The notes: a model not told the origin generated them from the letters alone. DNA of 46,986 bases from Hoylesella buccalis ATCC 35310 (GCF_000177075.1 NZ_ADEG01000085.1:1-46986); one strand, 5' to 3'. Shown: positions 1 to 8,797, counted from the stretch's first letter. Made by a program: numbers and translations.

Positions 1-34
1 TGTCATTAGTGTTTACCTCCTACTCGATTAGTCT

Positions 35-111
35 GAAAGGCGGCTAATATTGGATGCTTATAATGCTTATGTTGTTTGTTAGGGTGAAAGACGGCTGATA
101 TTGGATGCTTA
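35..111. repeat. Two imperfect 26-base direct repeats
   Basis: Copies lie at 35-60 and 86-111, 51 bases apart start to start. Both begin GAAAGRCGGCT and end ATATTGGATGCTTA, with two mismatches. They may be the end of a tandem array that continues left of the window. No coding frame was recognised here. Confidence 0.7.
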
Positions 112-191
112 CATTATAGACGAGTTGCCCACTATCTATTTCCGTGGTCTTGGCAACCTGATTGCGACCGCCCGAAGCAACTAAATATATA

Positions 192-226
192 CCCCCATTT
201 CCCAGCTAATAACTGGAAAATGGGGA
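192..226 (-). terminator. Hairpin downstream of the restriction-modification genes
   Basis: A 13-base stem (193-205 with 213-225, one wobble pair) encloses a 7-base loop. It lies 55 bases beyond the stop of the nuclease gene, so it probably ends the leftward transcript. The U-rich tract is poor on both sides, so efficiency is uncertain. Confidence 0.5.
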
Positions 227-280
227 TACTTTTAGTATGTGGGTCGTTTCTGCAACTGATGGTTACGAAAGCAAAAGTTA

Positions 281-964
281 TTAACTGTTTTGAGACTTTG
301 AAAATTGTAAAAAATAGTGATGTAATACATAATTATTTAGATGCACTGATATATAGGCTTCTTCTAAATACGGAACTTCCAACTTTTTCTTTTTCAAGGT
401 TTCATCACTTCTCGTCGCCTGAAGTAATATTTCATTTATATTCTCTACTATTCTCGTTGGTGTTCCCTCTATTATATAGCCAAGCATACAACCATTAGAT
501 GGATATTTTCCCGAAATAAAATGGTCTATACCTGTAGATATGTATCTTTCTTGTATTTTTTTTGCGCTTAATTTTGATTTTCGTCCCTGTTTGGTACAAT
601 TATTCTCTATTAAGTTTTTTGCTTCAACAAAATAGCATACTCGTTTAGTTGCGTCAATCCAATTAGTGGATAGTTTTAGGTCGATACGAGATGCAGACTT
701 AGCACTTTCTTTATTGTTGAGTATAGCTTTATGATATAGTCGGCACTCATCCGAAACATTAATATTCCACGCTATCGCTTTTTCATTCTCATCTATATGA
801 GTAAAAATATTAGCCGAAATTGTTTCCTCGTTCCAATCAACGGTTATATTGTTTGTATCCTTTAGCCATTTATATGCTTCTCCAATTAAAATCAAACAAT
901 TAGTTCGGAAGCTATTTTCAAAATCGCTAATAATGTCATTATTAAGATTCCCTGCCATATTCAT
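281..964 (-). CDS. Putative PD-(D/E)XK restriction endonuclease partner of the adjacent methyltransferase
   Basis: A 227-residue protein with no signal peptide or membrane segment. Around residues 90-115 it carries RIDLKL followed about 15 residues later by FVEAKNL, the spacing of acidic residue and E-x-K expected of a PD-(D/E)XK nuclease core. The assignment rests on this motif and on context; I did not recognise a named family. Its ATG overlaps the methyltransferase stop codon (TAATG, one shared base), so the two are probably translationally coupled. A second ATG two codons later (958) is also possible. Inference: it is the cleavage subunit of a restriction-modification system. It could instead be an accessory protein of that system. 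Confidence 0.55.
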   Translation of the reverse strand: MNMAGNLNNDIISDFENSFRTNCLILIGEAYKWLKDTNNITVDWNEETISANIFTHIDENEKAIAWNINVSDECRLYHKAILNNKESAKSASRIDLKLSTNWIDATKRVCYFVEAKNLIENNCTKQGRKSKLSAKKIQERYISTGIDHFISGKYPSNGCMLGYIIEGTPTRIVENINEILLQATRSDETLKKKKLEVPYLEEAYISVHLNNYVLHHYFLQFSKSQNS

Positions 965-3900
965 TATTTAGCCATGTTGATAATATCCGCTATCAATGAA
1001 GAGGCATCTTCCATAGCTTGAGTTCTAGTCCAAAATCTCTTTTGATTGGGTTTGATTAGATAAACCGTATCTTTATCATAATATTTTAGATGTTTTTGTA
1101 CATATATGCTATGCATTTTTTTTTGGACTGTATATTTGTCTATTTCTTGTAGCTGTTTCCTAAGTTCGGTAATGTTTTTTATTTCAATTTCTTTTACTTC
1201 TTTGCCGAAATGTAGAATGACTAAATTTAACGGGTCATTTAATTGTACATCATATATAGTTGCTGAAGCCTTTGTGTCCGATGATAATAAAAATGAATTT
1301 ATATCATTATATAAAGTTTCTGCATACGTTCTGTTTTCGGACAATTGAGTTCGCCTAAAACCAATAGAGTTATGTCCATCTCTAAATAGTCCTAAGCCAA
1401 ACAACATTGTATCTTCTATTAGAGCAACTTCTCTATCAGACAATGAGAAATGCTTAATAAACTCATTAAATATATTTTGTTCTAGCTCTTTAATTTTTGC
1501 ATCATTACCAATTACATTTTTCTTGAGTAAAACAATTTTATCAAAAGCATTTGCTATGTTTTTTAGTATATGAGGATCTATTGAGAAAAATGGAGATGGT
1601 AGCTCTAATAGTTCATTTAGCAAAACACGTTCTCGTTCAATTCCCCATGATGACGCAGTTAAAAATAATATGTATTTAGCAATATCTGAATTTAAATATG
1701 AAACTAAAAATTTTTTTTCATCTAACTTTTCATCCGTTGAATTTATAATGAAAGCACCAGTGGTACAGTATCTTTTTTTCTCAAAAAGAGAACATGCTAT
1801 TTCTGTATTGTGTTGTCCCTCTTTGAATATTACAAATGGAGGATAAAATAATTGTTCGTTGTTTTTTCTGTAAAATTTTGTATTGGATTGTGTAGATGTA
1901 TCGGGGTCTGTGAAATATCTTTCAATACATTCTGTTTTTATCATTTGCTTGGGAACAAAATCAGGATTGTCACTATCTGCATTTAATCCTCTTCCATAAA
2001 TCCAATTATCAGTTTTGTCAAAATAGTCTTTTAAAGTCGTTTTTTGAAGTTTTTTCAAAAGCCTAAAATTATTAAAATTACCCCACAATGCAACTTTCCA
2101 AATTTTAGAATTTGGATTCTGACATTCAATCCTAGGTAATTCTTTAATATCGCTATTATCAATGACAACGCCATCAATAATACTTGATTTTATATAGGTT
2201 TTAGGAGCCCAATATTCTATTGTCTCAGAAATGGTTTCAGGAGCAATATGTTGAAAATAAACAATACTTACAGGTCCTACTGCGGACGCAAATAATTGTC
2301 CGCCGAAATGCTTTGGTGTTTTGCGGAGTATAGAAAGATTATATACTTTTTCGACATAATTAGCATTGAATAACCATTTTCTGAAATTTTGATATGGTTT
2401 TTGCGTATTTGTCAACACTTTTGAATTGAAAATTAAAGCAATCTCTCCTGTTGGACAGAATTCAACCGATTTATGAATGAATGGAAGTACATACTCATTT
2501 GAAAATTTATATTTGGAACAATACTCTTTGATTGTTTGCGGTAAGTTTTTAGTCCCAAAAGGAGGATTACCAATAATTAAATCAACTTTTGGGAAAAGAT
2601 GCGTGTCCACTTCTCCGATTGTGTCTTTTCTCCATAAATTTCGCCCTTGATTTTTGATATTTGTATCTTCAGAATCAAAAATCAGATAAGGTAATTGATA
2701 GTTAGTTTCAATCCAAAGGGTTTTAGGGTCTAATTCATCTATCAATGCTAAATATAAACTAAATGCAGCTACCTTAATGGCAGTTTCATCTATTTCTATT
2801 CCATATATATTGTCTAAAAGTAAATTCTTTAATTTTTCAAAGCTGATTTTATTAGTATTATTAGCATTTTTCCATCTTTTTATAAGACGTTTGTAACTTT
2901 CAACTAAGAAAATACCCGAGCCACAAGCTGGGTCTAAAATTTTCACATTGTAGTTACTCTTACTGATAGGAAGTTTATCAGAAAGGATAAGTTCTACCAA
3001 ATTATATGGCGTGTAAAACTGACCACGCTCATGTTTTAATTCCCCTAAGAAATTCTCGTAAATTTCGCTTAATAATTCAATTTGTATAATCTCAAAATTA
3101 AACAATCTCCAATTCTTAAATAATGTTTCATCATCTGATATATTTCCATCTATAAAACATCTCTTAATAAGTTTAAGGTGATTGTCGGTTACTAATTTTT
3201 TCTCATTAGGTAAAACGGGAGTAACATTTCCATTGAAATGAATCTGTACCTCTTCAAATAGCTTATATGTTGCCTCTTTGCTGTTAAGGATATCGAAATA
3301 ACTTGAACAATCGCTTTTGATTTTTGTATATAAACCAGCTTCGTTGGCTGCTCCCTTATCTTCCAAAAATAAAATAAAGAGAGACCGCATTAAAAGACTA
3401 TGGATAACTTTCTTGTTTAAACCATCTTTTTCTAATGCTTTAGCTGTTTCACTAAGACTTTTTACCAAATAAGCATCTATTCTGTTTTGTAAATCTATCT
3501 TTTTTCGTATTTCTGGCTGTTTTGTCCATAATAACCCGTTATCTACTCCTATACGAGAAAAAATCTCCACAAGGATATTTAAGGTATCGACATCCGATGA
3601 TGTCGTATCATAACGTAATAATTCTGCATTATTTAATTTTAAATTAATATCGTCCCCTCCCTTTATATAGGTTGGCTTTTCGTAGCAGTTATAGATTCTT
3701 ATTTCTGTTTCAGATAATGCAAATAACAAAATAACCTTTCGATAATTCCATGCTTTATGCTGAATAGCAGCAATACGCCTTAATTCGCCATTGTTACTAA
3801 ATGACTTTATGTTTACAAATAAGACCGCAGGATGATTTCCTGAAAAGTAAAACTTATCAGCTTCAAGTTTTACTAAATCAGCATAATAAGGGTGTAAGTT

Positions 3901-3972
3901 AGCTATTTCTGAATTGGTTGTCAGAAATTCGGATGTATATCCTAATTGGTTATATATATTATCATTTTGCAT
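964..3972 (-). CDS. N6-adenine DNA methyltransferase, Eco57I/type IIG-like
   Basis: This large protein should methylate adenine in DNA as part of a restriction-modification or phage-defence system. Motif I (ILDPACGSGIF) lies near residue 347 and the catalytic NPPF motif near residue 467, the order of gamma-type N6 methyltransferases. A helical region precedes them and a long C-terminal part, probably target recognition, follows. I start it at 3972 (MQNDNIYNQL). The frame also has an ATG at 4026, but a -7-like box TACATTTG at 4036-4029 would place the transcript start near or after that ATG. The N-terminal 200 residues might hold another nuclease, as in type IIG enzymes, but I see no clear motif. 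The AT-rich composition differs from the flanking housekeeping genes, suggesting transfer. Confidence 0.85.
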   Translation of the reverse strand: MQNDNIYNQLGYTSEFLTTNSEIANLHPYYADLVKLEADKFYFSGNHPAVLFVNIKSFSNNGELRRIAAIQHKAWNYRKVILLFALSETEIRIYNCYEKPTYIKGGDDINLKLNNAELLRYDTTSSDVDTLNILVEIFSRIGVDNGLLWTKQPEIRKKIDLQNRIDAYLVKSLSETAKALEKDGLNKKVIHSLLMRSLFILFLEDKGAANEAGLYTKIKSDCSSYFDILNSKEATYKLFEEVQIHFNGNVTPVLPNEKKLVTDNHLKLIKRCFIDGNISDDETLFKNWRLFNFEIIQIELLSEIYENFLGELKHERGQFYTPYNLVELILSDKLPISKSNYNVKILDPACGSGIFLVESYKRLIKRWKNANNTNKISFEKLKNLLLDNIYGIEIDETAIKVAAFSLYLALIDELDPKTLWIETNYQLPYLIFDSEDTNIKNQGRNLWRKDTIGEVDTHLFPKVDLIIGNPPFGTKNLPQTIKEYCSKYKFSNEYVLPFIHKSVEFCPTGEIALIFNSKVLTNTQKPYQNFRKWLFNANYVEKVYNLSILRKTPKHFGGQLFASAVGPVSIVYFQHIAPETISETIEYWAPKTYIKSSIIDGVVIDNSDIKELPRIECQNPNSKIWKVALWGNFNNFRLLKKLQKTTLKDYFDKTDNWIYGRGLNADSDNPDFVPKQMIKTECIERYFTDPDTSTQSNTKFYRKNNEQLFYPPFVIFKEGQHNTEIACSLFEKKRYCTTGAFIINSTDEKLDEKKFLVSYLNSDIAKYILFLTASSWGIERERVLLNELLELPSPFFSIDPHILKNIANAFDKIVLLKKNVIGNDAKIKELEQNIFNEFIKHFSLSDREVALIEDTMLFGLGLFRDGHNSIGFRRTQLSENRTYAETLYNDINSFLLSSDTKASATIYDVQLNDPLNLVILHFGKEVKEIEIKNITELRKQLQEIDKYTVQKKMHSIYVQKHLKYYDKDTVYLIKPNQKRFWTRTQAMEDASSLIADIINMAK

Positions 3973-4101
3973 AATCAATCGTTGGCTATTATTGAATGGA
4001 TATAACAATCCAAAAATAAACAGCATTACAAATGTAGTACATTCCTTTCATAAAAGAGTAGTTATCCTGTGAAAAAGCTCTGTCCTTACAATATTTTAAG
4101 T

Positions 4102-4479
4102 CTACACCGATCCCGGTACGGGTCGAGCTGTAATGCGGACAGGATCTGTTTCAAGGTAATTAAGTTCAGAATTGCCCGACAATCCCTTCTTTGTAAAATT
4201 AGAACTTCCTATGATTCCAAAAGAATTCGAGGTCCCAGAGAATATATAGCATTTGGAATGTAGAAACTCCTCCTTGTTGTCTGCATTCTTCGTATAAATA
4301 CGTATCTGAATTTTTCCAATCTCACAATAGGTTAGTAATAGATTAATAACGCTCTTATATTTCTCTATGATTTCTATTTTATGTATATCCGTTCGAATAA
4401 AATCATAAGGATAAGATTGCGATTGCAAACGTATGCGTTGGTAATACTGAAACTCATGCCCAACTCTTTTGCGAGCCAT
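4102..4479 (-). pseudogene. Fragment of a PLD-domain helicase, fused to HTH-derived DNA
   Basis: Residues from about 20 to 110 of this frame match the N-terminal phospholipase D-like domain of SNF2/DEAD-type helicases found beside such methyltransferases: FLHSKCYIF, then IIGSSNFTKKGL and NSELNYLETD. These are the H-x-K and downstream Ser/Asn segments of a PLD half-site. The frame ends at once after a short unrelated tail (4102-4140), so the helicase motor, normally hundreds of residues, is missing. The first 18 or so codons belong to the HTH gene read in another frame. I read this as a remnant of a deletion, not a working protein. It sits immediately upstream of the methyltransferase, where an intact helicase gene would be expected. 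Confidence 0.65.
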
Positions 4480-4547
4480 GTTTGGGTGATACCTCGCTTC
4501 TTCAAATGCTCCTTGATGAGGTTGCTGTGCTCTCTCTTCTGTCTCAT
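4374..4547 (-). pseudogene. Truncated XRE-type HTH regulator
   Basis: A 57-residue frame starts at the ATG at 4547. Its first 43 residues form a Cro/C1-type helix-turn-helix (GITQTWLAKELG, then SITNAYVCNR). After CNR the sequence changes to a short hydrophobic tail and stops, where family members continue with further helices. The break coincides with the start of the helicase-like fragment in an overlapping frame, which marks a recombination junction near 4420. Such regulators often control restriction-modification genes. It may still be made, but the fold looks incomplete. Confidence 0.6.
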
Positions 4548-4560
4548 TAGGTGATTGTTT

Positions 4561-4984
4561 ATCTTGATATTAGTAACAAAGTTATGAATTTATACTGAAT
4601 CAAACGAAGAAAAAAGAACTTTAACGCTATTAAAAATAGTTTTTCCAATGAGAGGACAAAGAAGTAATCGCTTAAACAATCAATGATGATTGAAAAACAA
4701 TGTGTATTAGCCCGAAATAGTTCACTTTTTGAATGTATATTGAACGTTTCTGATAGTCTTTGATTTCCCTATAGTTTCCGCTATCTCTCTGGCTCTTGGA
4801 ATCACATCAAAAGTCCTTTATTTTGCATCGTCAGAGCTGATTGAATGGTCTATGTGTAGGGGCTAATACCAAACCTTTAGCAAACTTTTTTATTTTCACT
4901 GCCTATCGTCTAACTGTTGATTGTCTTCTGCGTCCCTCATGCATTGCCATCATTGCTGAATTTAAGGCTGAAAAAGATTGTAAT
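4561..4984. other. Intergenic stretch without a recognisable gene
   Basis: This stretch separates the restriction island from rpsA. Short open frames exist (for example + strand 4841-5032), but none has a recognisable domain, a convincing start region or a coding neighbour. I see no tRNA or clear repeat within the window. Confidence 0.5.
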
Positions 4985-5020
4985 AAAAAGGGCTTGATTC
5001 CGTGTGAGGAATCAAGCCCT
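4985..5020 (-). terminator. rpsA terminator
   Basis: A perfect 13-base stem (4989-5001 with 5008-5020) with a 6-base loop is followed on the minus strand by a T-rich tract (TTTTTATTA). It lies 101 bases downstream of the rpsA stop codon. Confidence 0.8.
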
Positions 5021-5121
5021 AAGTTCTTATGATCAAATAAGTTTTTTTCTCAAATAACTTTTAGCGGACAGCAATAGAAAAAAACTGTCCTGTTTAAAAG
5101 GAGCGTGAGAAAAATACTTAA

Positions 5122-6897
5122 TTATTCTCCTTTTTCCATGTCTGCTTTCAACTTGGCAAGCACGTCCAAGTCACCAAGACTTGTTCCTGCTGTCACATTG
5201 TTGATTTGTGGAATATCATTCGATTTCTGGGTGGTAGAGTGCTTGCGTGCAGGTTTCACGTCATCTTTCACATCTTCGAAGGTGCGGCTGTGTGAAAGAA
5301 TGATACGCTTGGTCTCCTTGACAAACTCAATTACCTTGAATTCGAGTTCTTCACCCTGTTGTGCCTGTGTTCCATCTTCCTTCACAAGATGCTTAGGTGT
5401 GGCAAAGCCTTCACCACCTTCATTCAGTGTGATAACAGCACCCTTGTCCATCATTTCGGTAATCTTACCGGTATGAATAGAACCTGGTGTGTAAATCGTC
5501 TCGTAGGTATCCCAAGGATTCTCTTCCAGTTGTTTGTGACCGAGAGAGAGACGACGGTTCTCTTTATCTATTTCGAGAACTACGACATCGATGGCAGCAC
5601 CTACTGTTGTAAACTCTGAAGGATGCTTTACCTTCTTAGTCCACGAGAGGTCGCTGATATGAATCAAGCCGTCAACACCTTCTTCAAGCTCAACGAAGAT
5701 ACCGAAGTTGGTGAAGTTGCGAACTTTTGCTGTGTGCTTGCTGCCAACAGGATATTTCACCTCGATGTCCTCCCATGGATCGGCTTTCAGCTGCTTGATA
5801 CCCAAGCTCATCTTACGGTCTTCACGATCCAATGTCAGGATAACAGCCTCAACCTCATCACCTACATGCATGAAGTCTTGAGCTGAGCGCAGGTGCTGGC
5901 TCCAAGACATTTCACTGACGTGAATCAGTCCTTCTACACCAGGAGCAATCTCTACGAAAGCACCATAGTCGGCCATCACAACAACTTTACCCTTCACCTT
6001 GTCACCTACCTTGAGGTTTTCATCAAGAGCATCCCATGGATGTGGGGTCAACTGCTTCAAACCGAGGGCGATACGCTTCTTCTCATCATCAAAGTCGAGG
6101 ATAACCACATTGATTTTCTCGTCCAATGAAACCACTTCGTGTGGATCGCTTACGCGGCCCCATGAAAGGTCTGTGATGTGTACCAATCCGTCCACACCGC
6201 CAAGGTCGACAAACACACCGTATGATGTGATGTTCTTGACTGTACCTTCAAGAATTTGGCCTTTCTCAAGTTTGCTGATAATTTCTTTCTTCTGTGCTTC
6301 CAACTCAGCCTCGATGAGTGCCTTGTGTGAAACAACAACGTTGCGGAATTCCTGGTTGATTTTCACTACCTTGAATTCCATGGTCTTGCCTACGAACACA
6401 TCGTAGTCGCGTATAGGATGAACGTCAATCTGGCTTCCTGGCAAGAAAGCTTCGATGCCAAACACGTCAACAATCATACCACCCTTCGTGCGGCTCTTGA
6501 TGTAGCCCTGAATAATCTCATCGTTGTCGAGGGCTGAATTGATGCGATCCCAGCTCTTGGTAAGACGAGCTTTTTTGTGAGAAAGAACCAGTTGGCCTTT
6601 CTTGTCTTCCTGGTTTTCTACATAAACCTCAACCTTGTCACCTATTTTAAGGTCTGGGTTGTAGCGGAATTCTGAAGCGGGAATGATTCCATCGCTCTTG
6701 TAGCCAATGTCAACAATGACCTCTTTTTTGTCAAGGGCGATAACGGTTCCTTCTGTCACTTGGCGCTCACTAACCTTGTTCAAGGTTTCATCGTAAGCCT
6801 TTGCCAAGTCTTCTTTGTTGGCGTTTACGTTTGTACCATTTTCAAACTCATCCCAATTGAAGTCCTCTAATGGTTGAACGTTCTTTAAATCTGACAT
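5122..6897 (-). CDS. rpsA: 30S ribosomal protein S1
   Basis: Ribosomal protein S1 binds mRNA at the small subunit and helps initiate translation. The 591-residue protein contains six S1 (OB-fold) repeats, at roughly residues 45-115, 130-200, 213-285, 300-375, 387-460 and 470-540. Repeats 3 to 5 show the standard pattern, for example GVFVDLGGVDGLVHITDLSW and GAFVEIAPGVEGLIHVSEMSW. The length fits the Bacteroidetes form, which has a long acidic N-terminus and a short charged C-terminal tail. The gene is monocistronic, with its own promoter at 6959-6987 and a strong terminator at 4985-5020. Confidence 0.97.
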   Translation of the reverse strand: MSDLKNVQPLEDFNWDEFENGTNVNANKEDLAKAYDETLNKVSERQVTEGTVIALDKKEVIVDIGYKSDGIIPASEFRYNPDLKIGDKVEVYVENQEDKKGQLVLSHKKARLTKSWDRINSALDNDEIIQGYIKSRTKGGMIVDVFGIEAFLPGSQIDVHPIRDYDVFVGKTMEFKVVKINQEFRNVVVSHKALIEAELEAQKKEIISKLEKGQILEGTVKNITSYGVFVDLGGVDGLVHITDLSWGRVSDPHEVVSLDEKINVVILDFDDEKKRIALGLKQLTPHPWDALDENLKVGDKVKGKVVVMADYGAFVEIAPGVEGLIHVSEMSWSQHLRSAQDFMHVGDEVEAVILTLDREDRKMSLGIKQLKADPWEDIEVKYPVGSKHTAKVRNFTNFGIFVELEEGVDGLIHISDLSWTKKVKHPSEFTTVGAAIDVVVLEIDKENRRLSLGHKQLEENPWDTYETIYTPGSIHTGKITEMMDKGAVITLNEGGEGFATPKHLVKEDGTQAQQGEELEFKVIEFVKETKRIILSHSRTFEDVKDDVKPARKHSTTQKSNDIPQINNVTAGTSLGDLDVLAKLKADMEKGE

Positions 6898-6958
6898 AAA
6901 ATAATTAATGTTTAAAATTTAATAAAGTTAGACTTTATGTGAATAAATAAATCGGGTG

Positions 6959-6987
6959 CAAAATTACAACAATATAATGAGAATCAA
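6959..6987 (-). promoter_or_regulatory. rpsA promoter
   Basis: Reading leftwards, TTG (6987-6985) is followed after 18 bases by TAATTTTG (6966-6959), the Bacteroidetes -33/-7 pattern. It predicts a leader of about 55 bases before the rpsA ATG. Confidence 0.7.
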
Positions 6988-7211
6988 CGGGTGTTGTTTG
7001 TAAAACATATCGATAATTACATTATTTTAACTAATCGGATGAGCGTAGTGCATTTTGTAAGCACGGGTTCATTTTAGATATTCATCCTGTAATCCCATTT
7101 TTTCGTTTGATACATCTGAATTTGATAGGAATAGCAAATTTATTACATGAAGCAGTTATGGGTGGCCATTTGTGGAAATTTTTCATGATACTGACCAAAA
7201 ATAGATGGTTG

Positions 7212-7594
7212 TGTTAATAAATCTTTCGTTTGTTAAATTGATTCGTTATATTTGACAAAGTAAAATCGCGAAATAGACAAAAAAAGACGAGTTTTTAGGA
7301 TTTTGGAGTCTTAAAATTACCATCACTGGTCCCATTCACATCGGATTAATCGGCTATAAGCATGCTTTTACCGACCAACTTACATGATTTTGCTTCCCGA
7401 TTTGCATCTTATAACAGGCTTATTTTGCCCAACTACGGGATTTTTTCTGTAAAAACACATCATCTTTTGAATGTATCTTCGGTTCAAGAGGCGCATAAAT
7501 CATTAATAATCAATCTGCTATCAAAACCGCTTAAAATTTCGCATATTCCCGGCACATGGACACGTTGGTTGAAAAAACGTCCGACATTTGTGTT
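7212..7594 (-). repeat. 383-base dispersed repeat, copy A
   Basis: On the minus strand this segment aligns end to end with 33079-33461 on the plus strand. Both start AACACAAATG, share CGTTTTTTCAAC and TAAAAGCATGCT in the same order, and end GAAAGATTTATTAACA after TTTGTCAAA and AACGAAT. Both copies are exactly 383 bases, although the middle is diverged. A plus-strand frame in copy A starts MLLPTNL (7362) and its counterpart in copy B reads MLLTSNL, so a short peptide could be encoded antisense to the repeat, but nothing shows it is expressed. Copy A lies about 220 bases upstream of the rpsA promoter. Confidence 0.75.
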
Positions 7595-7732
7595 AAAAAG
7601 TTGTGGCCACAAACAGATATTTCAGTGGGAAAAACAAGATTTGCTAAGGTGCGTAACGTTTTTACTCCCTTGATGCGGAGGTCAGAATGATTGAGATAAC
7701 TGACAAATGATTCCCCTGAAAATTTCTACTAA

Positions 7733-7767
7733 GCTTAAAAGCCGCCTACACTCACGTGCGGACGGCT
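7733..7767 (-). terminator. hicAB terminator
   Basis: A GC-rich stem (AGCCG at 7740-7744 with CGGCT at 7763-7767, extended past a bulge) is followed on the minus strand by TTTTAAG. It lies about 50 bases after the hicB stop. Confidence 0.55.
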
Positions 7768-7814
7768 CAAAGAGTTCATTTAAAATATTGAAGCACAAAG
7801 CATTCAATGGTTTA

Positions 7815-8219
7815 TCAATAGACCTTTGCCATTTCCATTTTTTTGGCAAGCGACTTGATACCTTTCACAATTCTTTCCTTTCGTTCCTTGCTTGGTCTCC
7901 TAACACCAGTGGTGTATTGGCGCATGACCGCCGAGCTGATGCCTATTTCTCTTGAAACGCCTGCGACATTGATAAAGTCGTAGTAGTTGAACAACGCCCC
8001 AATGTCAAAGGTGTATTCAATCTCGATGGGCGAAACTTCGATACCATCCTCTTTCAAGTCTTCTTTGGTGTCGTTCCAGCCTTGGAGCATATCGGCAATG
8101 GCTGCATTGGCCGTATTGCCCTGTCCAAGCACACTGGCATTGACGCTTTTTACTTTCATGTAACAGGAGAAGTTCTTTTCACCCACTTCTCGCTCTACTC
8201 TTGCTATTACCTTTTCCAT
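7815..8219 (-). CDS. hicB: HicB-family antitoxin with DNA-binding domain
   Basis: The presumed antitoxin of a type II toxin-antitoxin pair: it should bind and neutralise the HicA mRNA interferase and repress the operon. The N-terminal 60 residues (VIARVEREVGEKNFSCYMKV, then GNTANAAIADMLQGW) resemble the partly degraded RNase H-like fold of HicB proteins. The C-terminal part (VAGVSREIGISSAVMRQYTT, then GVRRPSKERKERI) looks like a helix-turn-helix. It follows hicA by 93 bases in the same direction. Toxin first, antitoxin second is the usual hicAB order. The 134-residue length is normal for HTH-containing HicB. Confidence 0.85.
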   Translation of the reverse strand: MEKVIARVEREVGEKNFSCYMKVKSVNASVLGQGNTANAAIADMLQGWNDTKEDLKEDGIEVSPIEIEYTFDIGALFNYYDFINVAGVSREIGISSAVMRQYTTGVRRPSKERKERIVKGIKSLAKKMEMAKVY

Positions 8220-8312
8220 GTCATTAATCGTTTATTCATTAAAAAAGTTCAATCACACCCGTACCCATTCGAAGAAGATATGCCGCCACCTATTGTGGAT
8301 GGCGGCTCTCTT

Positions 8313-8498
8313 TTACTCGTTCAAAAGGTCGTCAAGAATAGACCTTGCGGTATTTTCCTTGATTTCCTTGCTCCCGTGCCTCGGCACACTTGTTCTCGCC
8401 CCTGTCTTGGGGTTTATCCAAATGTCATGCGAAGCCCCATGTCGTTTCAAAAGGCACCCCGCCTTCTTCAACGCCCGAATTAGTTCAGAATGTTTCAT
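8313..8498 (-). CDS. hicA: HicA-family mRNA interferase toxin
   Basis: A 61-residue HicA toxin, which cleaves mRNA when not bound by HicB. The double-stranded RNA-binding-like fold is visible: ELIRALKKAGCLLKRHGASH, then DIWINP and VPRHGSKEI. His24 in G-x-S-H is the expected catalytic residue. The open frame extends upstream to 8588, but a promoter (-7 box 8532-8539) lies inside that extension, so the ATG at 8498 is the only sensible start. It gives the standard family length and start (MKHSELI). Confidence 0.9.
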   Translation of the reverse strand: MKHSELIRALKKAGCLLKRHGASHDIWINPKTGARTSVPRHGSKEIKENTARSILDDLLNE

Positions 8499-8531
8499 GA
8501 TGTAAATGAACTCTTTGCCTTTATAGCAGTG

Positions 8532-8563
8532 CAAAGATAACAAAAATGTAATCATATGCCAAA
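8532..8563 (-). promoter_or_regulatory. hicAB promoter
   Basis: Reading leftwards, TTTG (8563-8560), 20 bases, TATCTTTG (8539-8532). The predicted transcript start, near 8525, lies about 27 bases before the hicA ATG. Confidence 0.75.
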
Positions 8564-8762
8564 TTTTTGCTATCTTTTTTGTAATCACACTGTGTTTTTA
8601 ACGTTTTTTTGGAAGGACGTTCCAGTTAATCGAATGAACGCAAAAATTATATTGTTAACCGAGATAGTCGTGTGTTCAGACCACCGCAGGAAGACTTCTC
8701 GTTAAGCCAGCACACAGGGTTGTATCTCGTCATTTAGACATTCGAATGAGTTAATGTGGCGG

Positions 8763-8797
8763 TTTGTTGGTGAGTTCTTTTGAAATTGTTATCTTTG
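8763..8797 (+). promoter_or_regulatory. Promoter of the DUF389 gene
   Basis: TTG at 8767-8769 and TATCTTTG at 8790-8797 are 20 bases apart. The predicted leader is about 125 bases long. Confidence 0.7.

Noticed and set aside
35..111. Direct repeats as a CRISPR array
   Set aside because: Only two units, imperfect, with no further regularly spaced copies and no cas gene.
4841..5032. 63-codon plus-strand frame ending before the rpsA terminator
   Set aside because: It runs through the rpsA terminator hairpin, has no recognisable domain and no clear start region.
7362..7673. 103-codon plus-strand frame as an ordinary gene
   Set aside because: It lies mostly within the 383-base repeat, and the counterpart in copy B is much shorter. 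I treat it as a possible by-product of the repeat and describe it there.
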